Shown: positions 51,764-64,000 of the stretch, one piece after another
Layout: each line of letters starts with the position of its first letter
Position numbering within the stretch: position 1 is the stretch's first letter
Origin: Syngnathus acus
Taxonomy: Eukaryota > Chordata > Actinopteri > Syngnathiformes > Syngnathidae
Assembly: GCF_901709675.1 (NCBI RefSeq)
Contig: NC_051093.1
Coordinates: 3,059,053 to 3,123,052 of the forward strand
DNA: 64,000 bases
Reading direction: 5' to 3'
Translations under genes and position numbers: made by a program
Notes under the pieces: model-generated
What the model was told of the DNA's origin: nothing
The model's database searches: none
Seen by the model: only the letters and a program-made list of their open reading frames with translations

Positions 51764-54389
51764 ATGCCGTCCAACAAATCGGTGTCGGAGGCGCCCATCA
51801 TGCAGCTGCTCAACTGCAGGATCCTCCGCGACCACCGGCTGCAGAGGTGACCGCTGCATGCACCCACGCAAGTCAACACAAATACTTGCGACATTGAATT
51901 TCTGGCAGCAAAAATGCACACAGCCTGCATGTTGGGACTGAACGTGCTTACCAAATCGAGCAACCAGATACGTCCATCGGTAGCAGCAGGAGGACTTTAA
52001 ACTTAATCAATAAATGAACACTAAATAATAAATGACAATACAACTCACCCCTCACTGGGAAAGGCACTCAAAAAACTATGTTCAAATACATTTGACGGGT
52101 CAGAAATCTCTTGACCTCACCCCATGCTTGCTAATTGCTCAACAGCTGTTTTCACTCATGCTTGACCGCAAGGGCAGCCAACATTCATAACAAAATTTTG
52201 TCTTTTACTGATAAAACAAAATGAAAACTAGTCAATGTTGTGTCTCAAGCATTTTAGGCTTACTGCTCAACATCACCAACTTTGTGTTTGTGTGCGTAGT
52301 GAGGACCTGTGGGTGCGTGAAGGGAAGATCCTGGATCCGGAGAAGCTCTTTTTCGATGAGCAGGCGTACGCCGACGAGCAAGTGGACTGCGGAGGTGCCA
52401 TTGTGGCGCCGGGCTTCATTGATGTGCAGCTCAACGGTGGCGTCCGCGAGTCTTGCCGTTGGTCCTCAAGCATGTGTGTGTGACTGATGGCGGCGACGTG
52501 CGCTCACCTCCGCAGGAGGTTACGGGGTGGACTTCTCGCAGGCGTCCGACGACATTGGCGACGGGATCTCTTTGGTGGCCCAGAAGCTTTTGGAACACGG
52601 TGTCACATCCTTTTGCCCCACCCTGGTCACGTCGCCGCCGCACATTTATCACAAGGTCACAATGGCTGCCAACAAACAGGATGGGCAGGTGCCAATCAGC
52701 CGGCAGTCATAATGACCCCCGACCCCCCCTTTCAGGTCCTGCCTCAGATCAAAGTCCTGAACGGCGGGCCGCACGGAGCAGGCGTCCTCGGTGAGCTCCC
52801 CTTTTAGTTTGGCGACGCCAGAAAGATTGAGTTCATATGGAATTTTTTTTTTTTTTGTGGAGGGGTCCATCTCGAGGGCCCTTTCATCAGCGCCAAGAAG
52901 AAGGGGGCGCACCCCGAGCGCTACCTACGCAGTTTCTCGTGCGGTGACGACGCCATGGCCGACCTGACGGAGGTTTACGGCGGGCTGGACAACGTTGCCA
53001 TAGTAACGCTGGCTCCTGAGCTGGAGGGCAGCCGATGGGCAGTGAGCGAGCTGTGCCAGCGGGGCGTGACCGTGTCGCTGGGACATTCGGTGGCCAACCT
53101 GACGCAAGCCGAGGAGGCTGTCGGCCACGGCGCCTCCTTCATCACGCACCTCTTCAACGCCATGCTGCCCGTACGTACACACAGTGACATTTATATAAAA
53201 ATGAGGACCTGCAAAAGTAACTTTTTGTGGTGTCGGTCCAGTTCCACCATCGGGACCCGGGCATCGTGGGCCTGCTGACCAGCGAGCACATCCCGGCAGG
53301 ACGCAGCGTTTACTACGGGATGATCGCCGATGGCATCCACACCCACCCCGCCGCCCTGCGCATCGCCCACCGCGCACATCCCAAAGGTCGGCGAACGTAC
53401 TCGACTGTTTGTTGAATTTCGACAAGATTTTTTTGGTTTGCGAAGCAAGCGGACCAGATTAAAAGATCAAGTTGGCGGCTTGCGTGCAGGTTTGGTGCTG
53501 GTGACGGATGCCATTGCGGCCATGGGCCTCCCGCCGGGTCGCCACACGCTGGGCCAGCAGGACGTGGAGATCCGCGGCCTGCACGTCTATGTGGCCGGTG
53601 AGCGCTCGAAACCACGGCACACCAAACCATTTCTGTGGCAACCAGTTTTTTATTATCAACAAATCAAAATTATTTTTTTGATTAACAAACACCGAACAAG
53701 AAACAAGTCAAATGACTGTTGGATTTGGTTTTCTCTTTGTCAATATGTTGCCAGAATGTTTGGCAGAGCACTTGAGCAAAAACTTTCCACTTCCAAAGGG
53801 CTTGAAGCGTTTGAGTCTCTGGGTGCCCTGTTGACTTTATTTTGGATGTTCTTGGGCTTGCAGGCACGCAGACACTGAGCGGCAGCATTGCCACCATGGA
53901 CATGTGTGTCAGACACTTCAGACACGCCACCGGTGAGCAAACACACACAGACATGAATGAAGGGAGGGAGGGAGGAAAGGAAGGAAGGACGGAGGGAAGG
54001 TGACCAAGTTGTGTGTTGCTTAGGCTGCCGCGTGGAAGACGCCTTGGAAGCGGCTTCGCTGCATCCCGCGCAACTTTTGGGAATCAGCCAGCACAAAGGA
54101 ACTCTCGACTTCGGATCGCACGCAGGTCACTTTGCTTTTGTGTCCGTTTTCAGGTCGTCAACATGCAAAACACAGCAAAAAAAATATTTTTGAAAAGATA
54201 TGAAATTGATTAATAGATTGATCTTTATGATTTTTTAAGAGTTTCTGAGTTTCGTTTTGTTGACGTTTGATTTCTAATTACTTTGCAGACTTTGTGCTGC
54301 TAGATGATGAACTCAATGTGAAGGCCACGTTCATTTCCGGAGAGCAAGTGTGGAGGGAAACCACCCAAGAAGAACAACCACAGACTTGA
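51764..54389 (+). CDS. amdhd2: N-acetylglucosamine-6-phosphate deacetylase
   Basis: Amidohydrolase that removes acetate from GlcNAc-6-phosphate, feeding amino sugars from glycan turnover back to glucosamine-6-phosphate; expected in the cytosol. Ten exons: 51764-51846, 52300-52436, 52515-52654, 52736-52790, 52863-53170, 53242-53395, 53490-53597, 53864-53932, 54024-54125 and 54289-54389. They total 1257 bases (418 residues), all in phase. Family motifs: [29 protein letters not shown], the metal ligand Glu in [10 protein letters not shown], His in SLGHSVANL and [16 protein letters not shown], and the catalytic Asp in [12 protein letters not shown]. The C-terminal strand block is [16 protein letters not shown]. 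The 51846-52300 intron is the longest. It converges with tlcd3b, with 181 bp between the stops. Confidence 0.96.
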
Positions 54390-54570
54390 AAAGCAACACA
54401 AACATCCTTTACATTACATTCTGGAATGTCTTCCTTTCTCGCCCCCCCCAACCCTCCTCTGCGATTTTGACTGACACCTGTGCGGCCAATTCTGAAGCAA
54501 TTATCTGATGACGTGTAAAGAACCACTTGTGAACTAAATTGTTTGTGGGTCAACTCACCCAAGTGGCGCG

Positions 54571-56318
54571 TCATGGTGGAGTTTTACTTGCTGCGAGGAT
54601 GCGCCACGCCCGCTGGCACAACAACCAGAACCAGTAGATCTGCAGGGGCCAAAGAAGCCCCGCCCCCAGGGTGCATGGCCACGGGGCCCCCAGGACCGCC
54701 TGATGGACGGGGATGGACGTGTACCTGAGAAGCAAAACAAGCAGACAATAATAGGGCTGAAACCATTCATCGATCTTTGTGCCTGTCTGTGTCTGTCATG
54801 CTTACTGATTCAGTAAGCTGCAGTAACAGTCATTCTTCGCAGAGGATAAAGAATATCTGAGTATTATGATAAGCAGACTTTTTTTAAGGGTAAGTCGGTA
54901 AGTAAGTTTCAATGTACTGTACAAGGTGGCATGTTTGTTTTCTTTTTTGTTTTTGAATAAAATTCAGTCGGGATCTTTATTTTTTTTGGACGCTGACAAA
55001 TGATTGGTTGTGTGTTGATGACCTCACCTGCTGTAGGCCAGGTACAAATACGGAAATAGTGCCACACGGCAAGCCAAGAAGACCAAGAGCGTCAGCGCGC
55101 CGTTCACTTTAAACGCCAGCGTGTCGGCGCGCTTCAACTGCAAACGTCGCAAGAAGATGCCTGTCAATCATCACACATGTGACACACACAGACACACGCT
55201 TACCTGTATGAGCACTTTGGCGAGACACACAAATGGGGTGCTTAGCTCAGCAAGAAACAAAACACCCTGGAAGTAATCGCCTTTGCCCTGCCTCCACACC
55301 TGCCACACACACACACAGACAGGGAGCTGATGATGTCAGCACTAAGGGGGCGGGGCTTGTGTGTTGCCACAGTTACCAGTGAAGCGGGCAAACAGAAGAC
55401 CACCATGAAGATGTGATGCAACACCATCAAATACTCTCGCCGCACATAGCCCAAGATGGCCGCCTGCCGCGCACCGCCATCGGCCTCGTGACCCTTGACC
55501 CTCCGCCTGTGCCAGTCGCACAGGAACATGGCGTACACGTCGTAGACAAAGTAGGGCGCGGCGAACGTGATGTAGGCGTCCGTCAGCCAGTGCCTGAGGG
55601 AACACAGATTGGAACTCGAGCCTTTCAACTGTAAGGCGGCCACGCGATGCACTCGCCAACTTATTTGCCAAACAAACGCATGGGAGGTCAAAGGGGAGGC
55701 ACCAAACTGGCCCTGCCTCTTTTCCCCTGCAATCTCCGGGATTAGCAAGAGACACAAATAGATTGGCAGAGATTACACCAGCAGAGGCTGCAACAAACAA
55801 CACAGTGGTATGAAGGAGGGTAGCCGGATGAGAACCTCATGCTGCTACACCCTCATCCATGCTGTTTCACCAACTTCGCACTCCTTCACCCTCACCTGTC
55901 ATGCAGGAGGTCGATCCGGCACGCCGAGGCAATGACGCATCCCGCCGCCACCGCCATGACGGCCTGGACGGATGACACAGCACTGAGGACGACAAGAGCG
56001 ATCGTGATGTCATCACTCGTGACCGTTTGCTCCTTCCCATTAATCACTAATTAAATTGAATTGTGGACTGACTCTGAGATTGGTCTAAAAACAATGAGTT
56101 TACCTTCACTCCATTTTATGATTCAAACCACATGATCAGATTATCTGTATTTAAGAGTGCGAGTAATTTTGCCACCTGTGTGCGTGTGTGTGTTCTAACC
56201 GTGCTGACACGATGACGGCGTCAGCCTGGCTCCATCCCATCAGGATCCTCAGAGAACGACTTGACAGCAGGAAAATTCCCGGGAAGAAAAGCAGCCCTGC
56301 GACCATGAGGCCCCACAT
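54571..56318 (-). CDS. tlcd3b: TLC domain-containing protein 3B (FAM57B), ceramide-synthesis membrane protein
   Basis: Polytopic endoplasmic reticulum/Golgi membrane protein of the TLC family linked to ceramide formation. Six exons: 56200-56318, 55896-55982, 55377-55593, 55204-55299, 55028-55137 and 54571-54724. They total 783 bases (260 residues) in frame. The start MWGLMVAGLLFFPGIFLL and SQADAVIVSAR fit TLCD3B. The TLC core is HWLTDAYITFAAPYFVYDVY, CDWHRRRVKGHEAD, then EYLMVLHHIFMVVFCLPASL, ELSTPFVCLAKVLIQ and FKVNGALTLLVFLACRV. The last exon gives LQIYWFWLLCQRAWRIL and ends at 54571. TLCD3A is the alternative, but the N-terminus and the intron layout favour 3B. Confidence 0.92.
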
Positions 56319-58214
56319 GTCTGCATGTCGCGATCAGGTGAGCCTGTCTGTGGGTGACCACCTGTCAAGACCGCGGGGGGGAGGGGCGGGGGTAATCCGA
56401 CCCAGCCAATCAGAGAGCTGCCGTCCGTGTGACAAATCAGTGCTGCATTTGCATGCATTTGCATGAAGCAACTCACGTGGGCCAACCAGCTCTCAACTTT
56501 GGTGTTGTTTGTTGACTCTTCCAAGCTCCAAGTAGTACTTGTTGGTTGCTCAAAGAAAAAGTCAAACGTTGTCTGTCCAGTGTCATTTTTATTGATCATC
56601 ACTCTCTACGTTAACTTCAAGTATTTGTCAAAAAACGGGGAAAACAAGTCAGCTAAAACACTTCAAACATGAGCGCCGTACTGAATCAATACCAGTAAAC
56701 AACCGTGAGAGCCGAGCGGCGAAGTCCAAAAAAGTTCCACCAAGTTCCTCAAACAAACTAATGCTAACCAGTTAAAAATACACTTAAGAATGACTTCAAA
56801 AGGTACACAGCCACACACATGATTTGGGGGAGGGGGGGGCGACTAAAGAAATGGTGGCCATCAAATTAATCTAACATGCTAACTTGTGGCCACAAATACA
56901 GTGGGGCAAAAAAGTATTTAGTCAGCCCCCAATTGTGCAAGTTCTCCCATCTGAAAGATGGCTGTAATTTTCATCATAGGTACACTCCAACTATGAGATA
57001 TATAATAAGTATTTGGTCAATAATAGCCTCGATCTGGGGCTCCAAGCAAGATCTCACCCCATGGGGTCAAAATGATCACAAGAATGGTGAACAAAAATCC
57101 CAGAAAAACACGGAGGGGCCGAGTGAATGACCTGCAGAGAGCTAGGACCAAAGTAACAAAGAAATATTTTCCACCATAATTTGCAAATAAATTCTTTAAA
57201 AATCAGACAATGTGATTATCTGGATTTTTTTTTTTTAAATGTTGTCTCTCATAGTTGAAGTGTACCTATGATGAAACTTACAGGCATCTCTTATCTTTCA
57301 AGTGGGATAACTTGCACAATTGGTGGCTGACTAAATACTTTTTTGTCCCACTGTATATCATTTGTTGCATATTAAGCAACCTTCTGCAGAAAAGTCAAGT
57401 TGCAGTTTCTTGCAACGGTGCACTCCATTTGCTTTGTGACCACAGGTGAGTATTTCGTTATGCCCGCGTTATGATCACGAATGATTATATTGTGGTCACA
57501 AAATCGGTACGTGGTAGTCAGAGTTTCTGTTCTTCTTTCTGCACTTTTTCTGGCCACAATTTAGCATTTCATGCACACCTTACAAATATATTGGCCACAA
57601 CATTTTTAGAATTACATATGGAGTCTGGGGAGCTACAAAAAGGGGTTACTGTCCATCTTTTCTTACCCCCAAAACACTTTAATTTTGTCACACATTCTTT
57701 TATACACACGGTTTTGGTTGGGAGGAATGGTGCCGTCATGACGGCTTCGGGGGGGTCGTCACGTTCAGGCGCCATCATGGCGGCCAATTCTTACGCAATA
57801 ACTTATAACACACACACACACATCAGTTGTGTGAACACACATTGCACTTCCTGTCCTAAAAACAAAAGACATAAGAGGAATGAAAGTCGAACGATTTCCC
57901 AGCATGCTCTGCTGCCGAGCGCGAGGAGTGTGTGAACACCGAGGAGGGGGGCGCTACACGACACCCTGCTACATGGAGCGTGTGGAATGCTAAAGCCAAC
58001 AAAAATCAACATTTCTACTCACAAAACCTTTTTTTCCTTTTCAGCAGCAGAAGCTATTTTTTTTCCTGTCCTCAGCACCCGGGGAGCCGCCGCAGTGGGC
58101 GGAGCCTGTCGCCGCCACTCGCTTTTGTTCACGTGCAGGGAAAGTGGACATCAAGGTTGGTTGAGGCAGCGAAGAGGAGGAGGAGGAGGAGGGAGAGTAA
58201 GGGGGAAAGGCTGC
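56319..58214. other. tlcd3b upstream region and nlk1 3' UTR side
   Basis: No gene is recognised besides the Tc1-like element at 56899-57353. The 57960-58200 segment is GA/GC-rich next to the nlk1 stop. A reverse AATAAA (TTTATT at about 56589) is one possible nlk1 end, but it is distant. Confidence 0.45.
56899..57353. mobile_element. Internally deleted Tc1/mariner-type transposon
   Basis: The ends are inverted repeats: 'cagtggggcaaaaaagtatt' at the left and the inverse, 'cagtgggacaaaaaagtatt', at the right. Both continue with 'tagtcagc', and the similarity extends about 55 bp. The element is flanked by TA on each side (56897-56898 and 57354-57355), the target of this superfamily. The 455 bp element keeps only a relic of a transposase-like segment ('agatctcaccccatggggtc' region, 57048-57165) with stops. 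It cannot encode a functional enzyme. Confidence 0.93.
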
Positions 58215-60918
<2,704 letters not shown>

Positions 60919-62220
60919 CCTTGGGGCTGCCCCTATGCCTCCTCTTGCGCCTCCTGCTGGCTGGCTAGACGCGGAGGGATCGCGGCTGCAAACTGCACAT
61001 GACCCACGACCTCCGCCAAGGCGCCACTGAGGACACGGCTTACATTAAATTTTTAAATCACACTAAAAAACGAGCAGTGTGTTTGATGCCTTTTAAAATG
61101 AACTCTTCGATCAACGGAAGCCACGTGAGCTCAACTCTGCTAACACTGAATGTCAGAGTCAAAATAGGAGAATGTAGAATTTTAAATTGGCATGAAATAA
61201 TAGTCTATATGCTGAGTTACTCAGGGAGGTAGCTGTGTAAATAAGGAGCTAACACTTGCTGGGTTACTATAAGATAACAGCAAAAATAAAATACAGAATA
61301 GCCAAGTTACCCATGTTGCAAAGGAAATTACATTTAGCTAAGTTCCTATGAGCTAAAAAAAAGCCTTTAAACTATGACGGATTACTTATCCGTGTTGCTA
61401 ACGAGTTAACATTTAGCCGAGTTTCTCTTTAAGCAATAAAGATGTGAAACTCTGCTAGCACCGCGTAACTAAGTTAACTGTTAGCCGTTTTGCTAAGAAG
61501 CTAACACTTAGCTGGGTTACTGTGAGCTAACAAAAAATACACAATATATGAAAACAAAACTATGTTAGCAGATAGCCGTGCTCCCAATGAGCTAACAATT
61601 AGCTGGGTTCTAATCAGCTACTTAAAAAAATAAAAACAATAACAAAAAAGCTCTGAGTTAGCAATTAGCCGTGTTGCTAAGCAGTTGCTGGACTAAGCGG
61701 CGATGACCCACATCTCTCGGCGACACTGACCTACATACTCGGCAAAAAAATAATAAAATAACACGCCAACCCCGAACAAGTTGCTGTCAACTCTGCGCGC
61801 ACACGAAGGGCCGCTCAACGCAGACGCGACAACACACGTCAAGAGTTGGACGGGGTCGAAAAGGCGACTAAAAGAAGAGTTTGCAAACGGTGATGCTGAT
61901 AGCCGAGAGAGAAGCTAGCCCGGCTAGCTTCTCCAAGCTCGGCATTGGAAGGAGCGTCCAGACGAGAAAGGGCCTCCAAATTGTCGGACAATTTGTCCCA
62001 AAAGCTCCGTCAAGTGAAGAAAAGGAGTCAAGGCGGCAACAGTCTGCGTTAAGCCTGGTTCTCTGCTGCTCCAGCCCGCTGATAGCTGGCGAGCGACGAC
62101 GATGACGATGAGGAACCCGAGAGGGGGGAGGGGGAGGCGGCTGCAGTCGGTCAGGTGCACGCACGGGCGAGAGCGATGCTAACATTAGCTTAGCACAAGA
62201 ACGACGCACAAAGTTCACTT
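60919..62220 (-). promoter_or_regulatory. nlk1 5' UTR/promoter region
   Basis: The DNA upstream of the nlk1 ATG contains the degenerate repeat array at about 61200-61690 and a GC-richer block at 61740-62170 that probably holds the transcription start. No conserved protein frame is seen. The assignment is by position. Confidence 0.4.
61200..61690. repeat. Degenerate 'gagctaaca...ttagc' tandem array upstream of nlk1
   Basis: About six imperfect units of 60-85 bp share the order 'gttgctaa', 'gagctaaca', 'tttagctgggttact' and A-runs (for example near 61240, 61335, 61405, 61490, 61585 and 61670). Several words are near-palindromic (gctaac/gttagc). Confidence 0.65.
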
Positions 62221-63454
62221 TAGTGCATTTAATACACTCAAAAGATCATCAATATTCACGAGCACGGAAAAGGATTACAGTTCTAGATGGAAGGACATCC
62301 GAGCCATTTGAGTTCCCATTTCAGTGTAAAATAGTTTTTCTGTCTTCGAATTTTTGAAAATGTTGAATTTTCTTGACATTTTAAATTAATTTTTAGAAAT
62401 TTTTGGGAGATTAACAGCATAAAGACATTTTGCACATGCAATTTTTTTTTTTTACCCTGGGTTTTCGAGATTTTTAAATAGAATGTCTGGAGATTACAAG
62501 CAAATTCCATGTGAAAATTCTCAATTGAAAGTGGGATGGCACAGATGTACTTCCATCATCGCTGCACCACTGCAGGGGTGGGGGGGGCTACAAAGTACAG
62601 TACACGTGAAATTCATCATTGAGCACATTCAACGGTATACAAAAGGTGCACGCACGCTAATCACACACATGCAGGCGCCACTGAAGAATCTCAGCAGCGT
62701 CACACGCACATACATGACAATTCATGGAATGTTTTAAGGATTAAAAACAGGAGTTTGTACAAAGTCTGGAGAGTCATTTTAACCGCCTTCATTGCCTCAG
62801 TCTTCCCCGGCTGCGCGTTGGCGGCAGATGTTGATGTAACGTAAAGATGTCATCAAAAGCCCCCCACCTCCATCCCACTCAGCCAGAGGCGTAGCCAAGC
62901 CGGGGCGAGCCGGGCGGCGCCCCGGTTAGGACTCCCTGCGCCCCGGTTGAAAAAAATCGAGCTTTTTCGATTCTTCATTTTCATGCCGTTTTTTTCTTTC
63001 GGTCTTGCGCGAATGTGCTTGCGCTATTCTATGTGCGCGATGTTATCCATTCACCGTTTGCCTCCCGGACCCGGATGTTGTTTTAGCGATCAGCGAACGG
63101 CGTGGTGATTTTTTTTCCTGTGGGCGTGCGCCCCTACTGGAAAAATTCCTGGCTACGCCTCTGCACTCAGCCTAGCACAATGAGGCCAAGACATCTTGGT
63201 CCCAAGGAACAATGAAGTTGACAGCATCTTGTTGCCGGGCAACAATGTTGAAGTGAGTTGACGAGCTTTGTGTAGTGCCTTGCTGCATTAGTGTTGACTC
63301 AAATATTATAGTATAATAATCCTGATTCTCAAGGCTCTCAAAGAGTTCTTGGCCTCATGGCACTCAGACTTCCAAGTTCCCAACAGTTTGTTATGATGAC
63401 ATCATGGAGATGTCATCGTGATATAAGAGTTCCTCAAAAGCCGCCCCGCGTGTG
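62221..63454 (-). other. Presumed maz 3' UTR and intergenic DNA
   Basis: Downstream of the maz stop there is no coding sequence. A hAT-type element is inserted at 62884-63163. The rest is ordinary AT-rich DNA with T-runs near 62440. Confidence 0.5.
62884..63163. mobile_element. Non-autonomous hAT-type element with perfect 8-bp target duplication
   Basis: It begins 'cagaggcgtagcca' and ends 'tggctacgcctctg', a perfect 14 bp terminal inverted repeat. Both sides carry the same 8-mer 'cactcagc' (62876-62883 and 63164-63171). The 280 bp body has no transposase frame; subterminal 'gcgccccggtt' words are repeated. The intact termini and duplication suggest a fairly recent insertion. Confidence 0.92.
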
Positions 63455-64000
63455 CTAGCTGTGCGTCTGCGCGCTGATGCTGGAGCAGTCAGTCACCAGC
63501 AGGCCCACGGCGCCGCCCCCGTCGGGTGGGGCATCGCCCGCCGGGCCGGCCGGGTCAGGCTCGGCCTGGCTGGCGTGCGTGCCCATGTGGCCCTGCAGCT
63601 GGGTGGTGGTCTTGCACTGCACGCCGCACAGTTGGCACAGCAGCACCCCGCCGGGCCCCGCGCCGCCGAAGCCGCCACCGCTCTCCTTCCACTCCTGGCC
63701 GTGGTGCTTCTGCGCGTGGACCCGCAAGTACGTCAGCGTGGTAAAGCCTGAAAGGCACAAGCGGCACGCCGTCAGAGCCACCGGGCGACTTGTCATTTCG
63801 ACAGCAAAAGTATCTGCATGTGTGTTCTTACTGCGGTTGCAAAGGTGGCAGGAATGGTGTTGCGATTGGTTGTGAACTCTCATGTGGTCGGTGATGTACG
63901 CCGCCGACAGGAGCTTCCCGCAAATGTGACAAGGCACCTTCTCCTCGTGGCGAATCAGGTGCGCCCGCAGGCGGTCCCGCGTGGCGAACGCGGATGTGCA
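63455..64000 (-). CDS. maz: MAZ-like C2H2 zinc-finger protein, C-terminal part
   Basis: Myc-associated zinc finger protein, a GC-box-binding transcription factor. Only the last two exons are inside: 63832 to beyond 64000, and 63455-63747, joined in phase through a 'gtaaga' donor. Visible fingers are CTSAFATRDRLRAHLIRH, then VPCHICGKLLSAAYITDHMR, CHLCNRSFTTLTYLRVH and CQLCGVQCKTTTQLQGHM. The VPC-x2-CGK-x-L-SAAYI-DHM finger and the final CKTxxQLxGHMxTH finger match MAZ rather than its relatives PATZ1 or VEZF1. The tail after the last finger is short and Gly/Ala/Pro-rich, ending at 63455. The 5' part of the gene lies to the right of the window. Confidence 0.88.
   Translation of the reverse strand, partial: CTSAFATRDRLRAHLIRHEEKVPCHICGKLLSAAYITDHMRVHNQSQHHSCHLCNRSKNTHADTFAVEMTSRPVALTACRLCLSGFTTLTYLRVHAQKHHGQEWKESGGGFGGAGPGGVLLCQLCGVQCKTTTQLQGHMGTHASQAEPDPAGPAGDAPPDGGGAVGLLVTDCSSISAQTHS

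Noticed and set aside
55839-56466. Short + frames opposite tlcd3b exons 1-2
   Set aside because: Antisense to coding exons; no recognisable product.

Overview
This window is vertebrate nuclear DNA, almost certainly from a teleost fish. The genes are multi-exon with short GT-AG introns, often 60-300 bp. CA/GT microsatellites are abundant, and there are several fish-type DNA transposons and a LINE fragment. The proteins are vertebrate orthologues, including an nlk1-type Nemo-like kinase. There is no bacterial, plasmid, phage or CRISPR content.

Layout: stx1b (+, 5' end outside the window) and a ZNF646-like zinc-finger gene (-) face each other across about 6.5 kb of repeat-rich DNA. A broken LINE lies upstream of the ZNF646 coding part. 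thoc6 (+) and med15 (-) are convergent with nearly touching 3' ends. Then come cfp/properdin (-), socs7 (-) and sh2b1 (-), followed by mfsd11 (+) and foxj1 (+). About 5 kb without a gene follows. amdhd2 (+) and tlcd3b (-) are convergent, nlk1 (-) follows, and the 3' part of maz (-) runs off the right edge.

The genes are unrelated housekeeping, neuronal, immune and developmental loci, not one pathway. Human counterparts lie, from general knowledge, on 16p11.2 (STX1B, ZNF646, SH2B1, TLCD3B, MAZ), 16p13.3 (THOC6, AMDHD2), 17q (SOCS7, MFSD11, FOXJ1, NLK), 22q11 (MED15) and Xp11 (CFP). The window therefore mixes several ancestral linkage groups.

I reconstructed exons by eye from splice sites, reading frame and family resemblance. 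For stx1b, socs7, sh2b1, mfsd11, foxj1, amdhd2, tlcd3b and nlk1 the summed coding lengths are in frame. ZNF646, thoc6 and cfp contain several one- or two-base frame breaks, all between about 11 and 28 kb. This looks like local assembly error, though decay of the ZNF646 copy cannot be excluded. I found no convincing undescribed biological system. The most interesting non-genic items are transposons with readable target-site duplications and several degenerate tandem arrays beside or inside genes.
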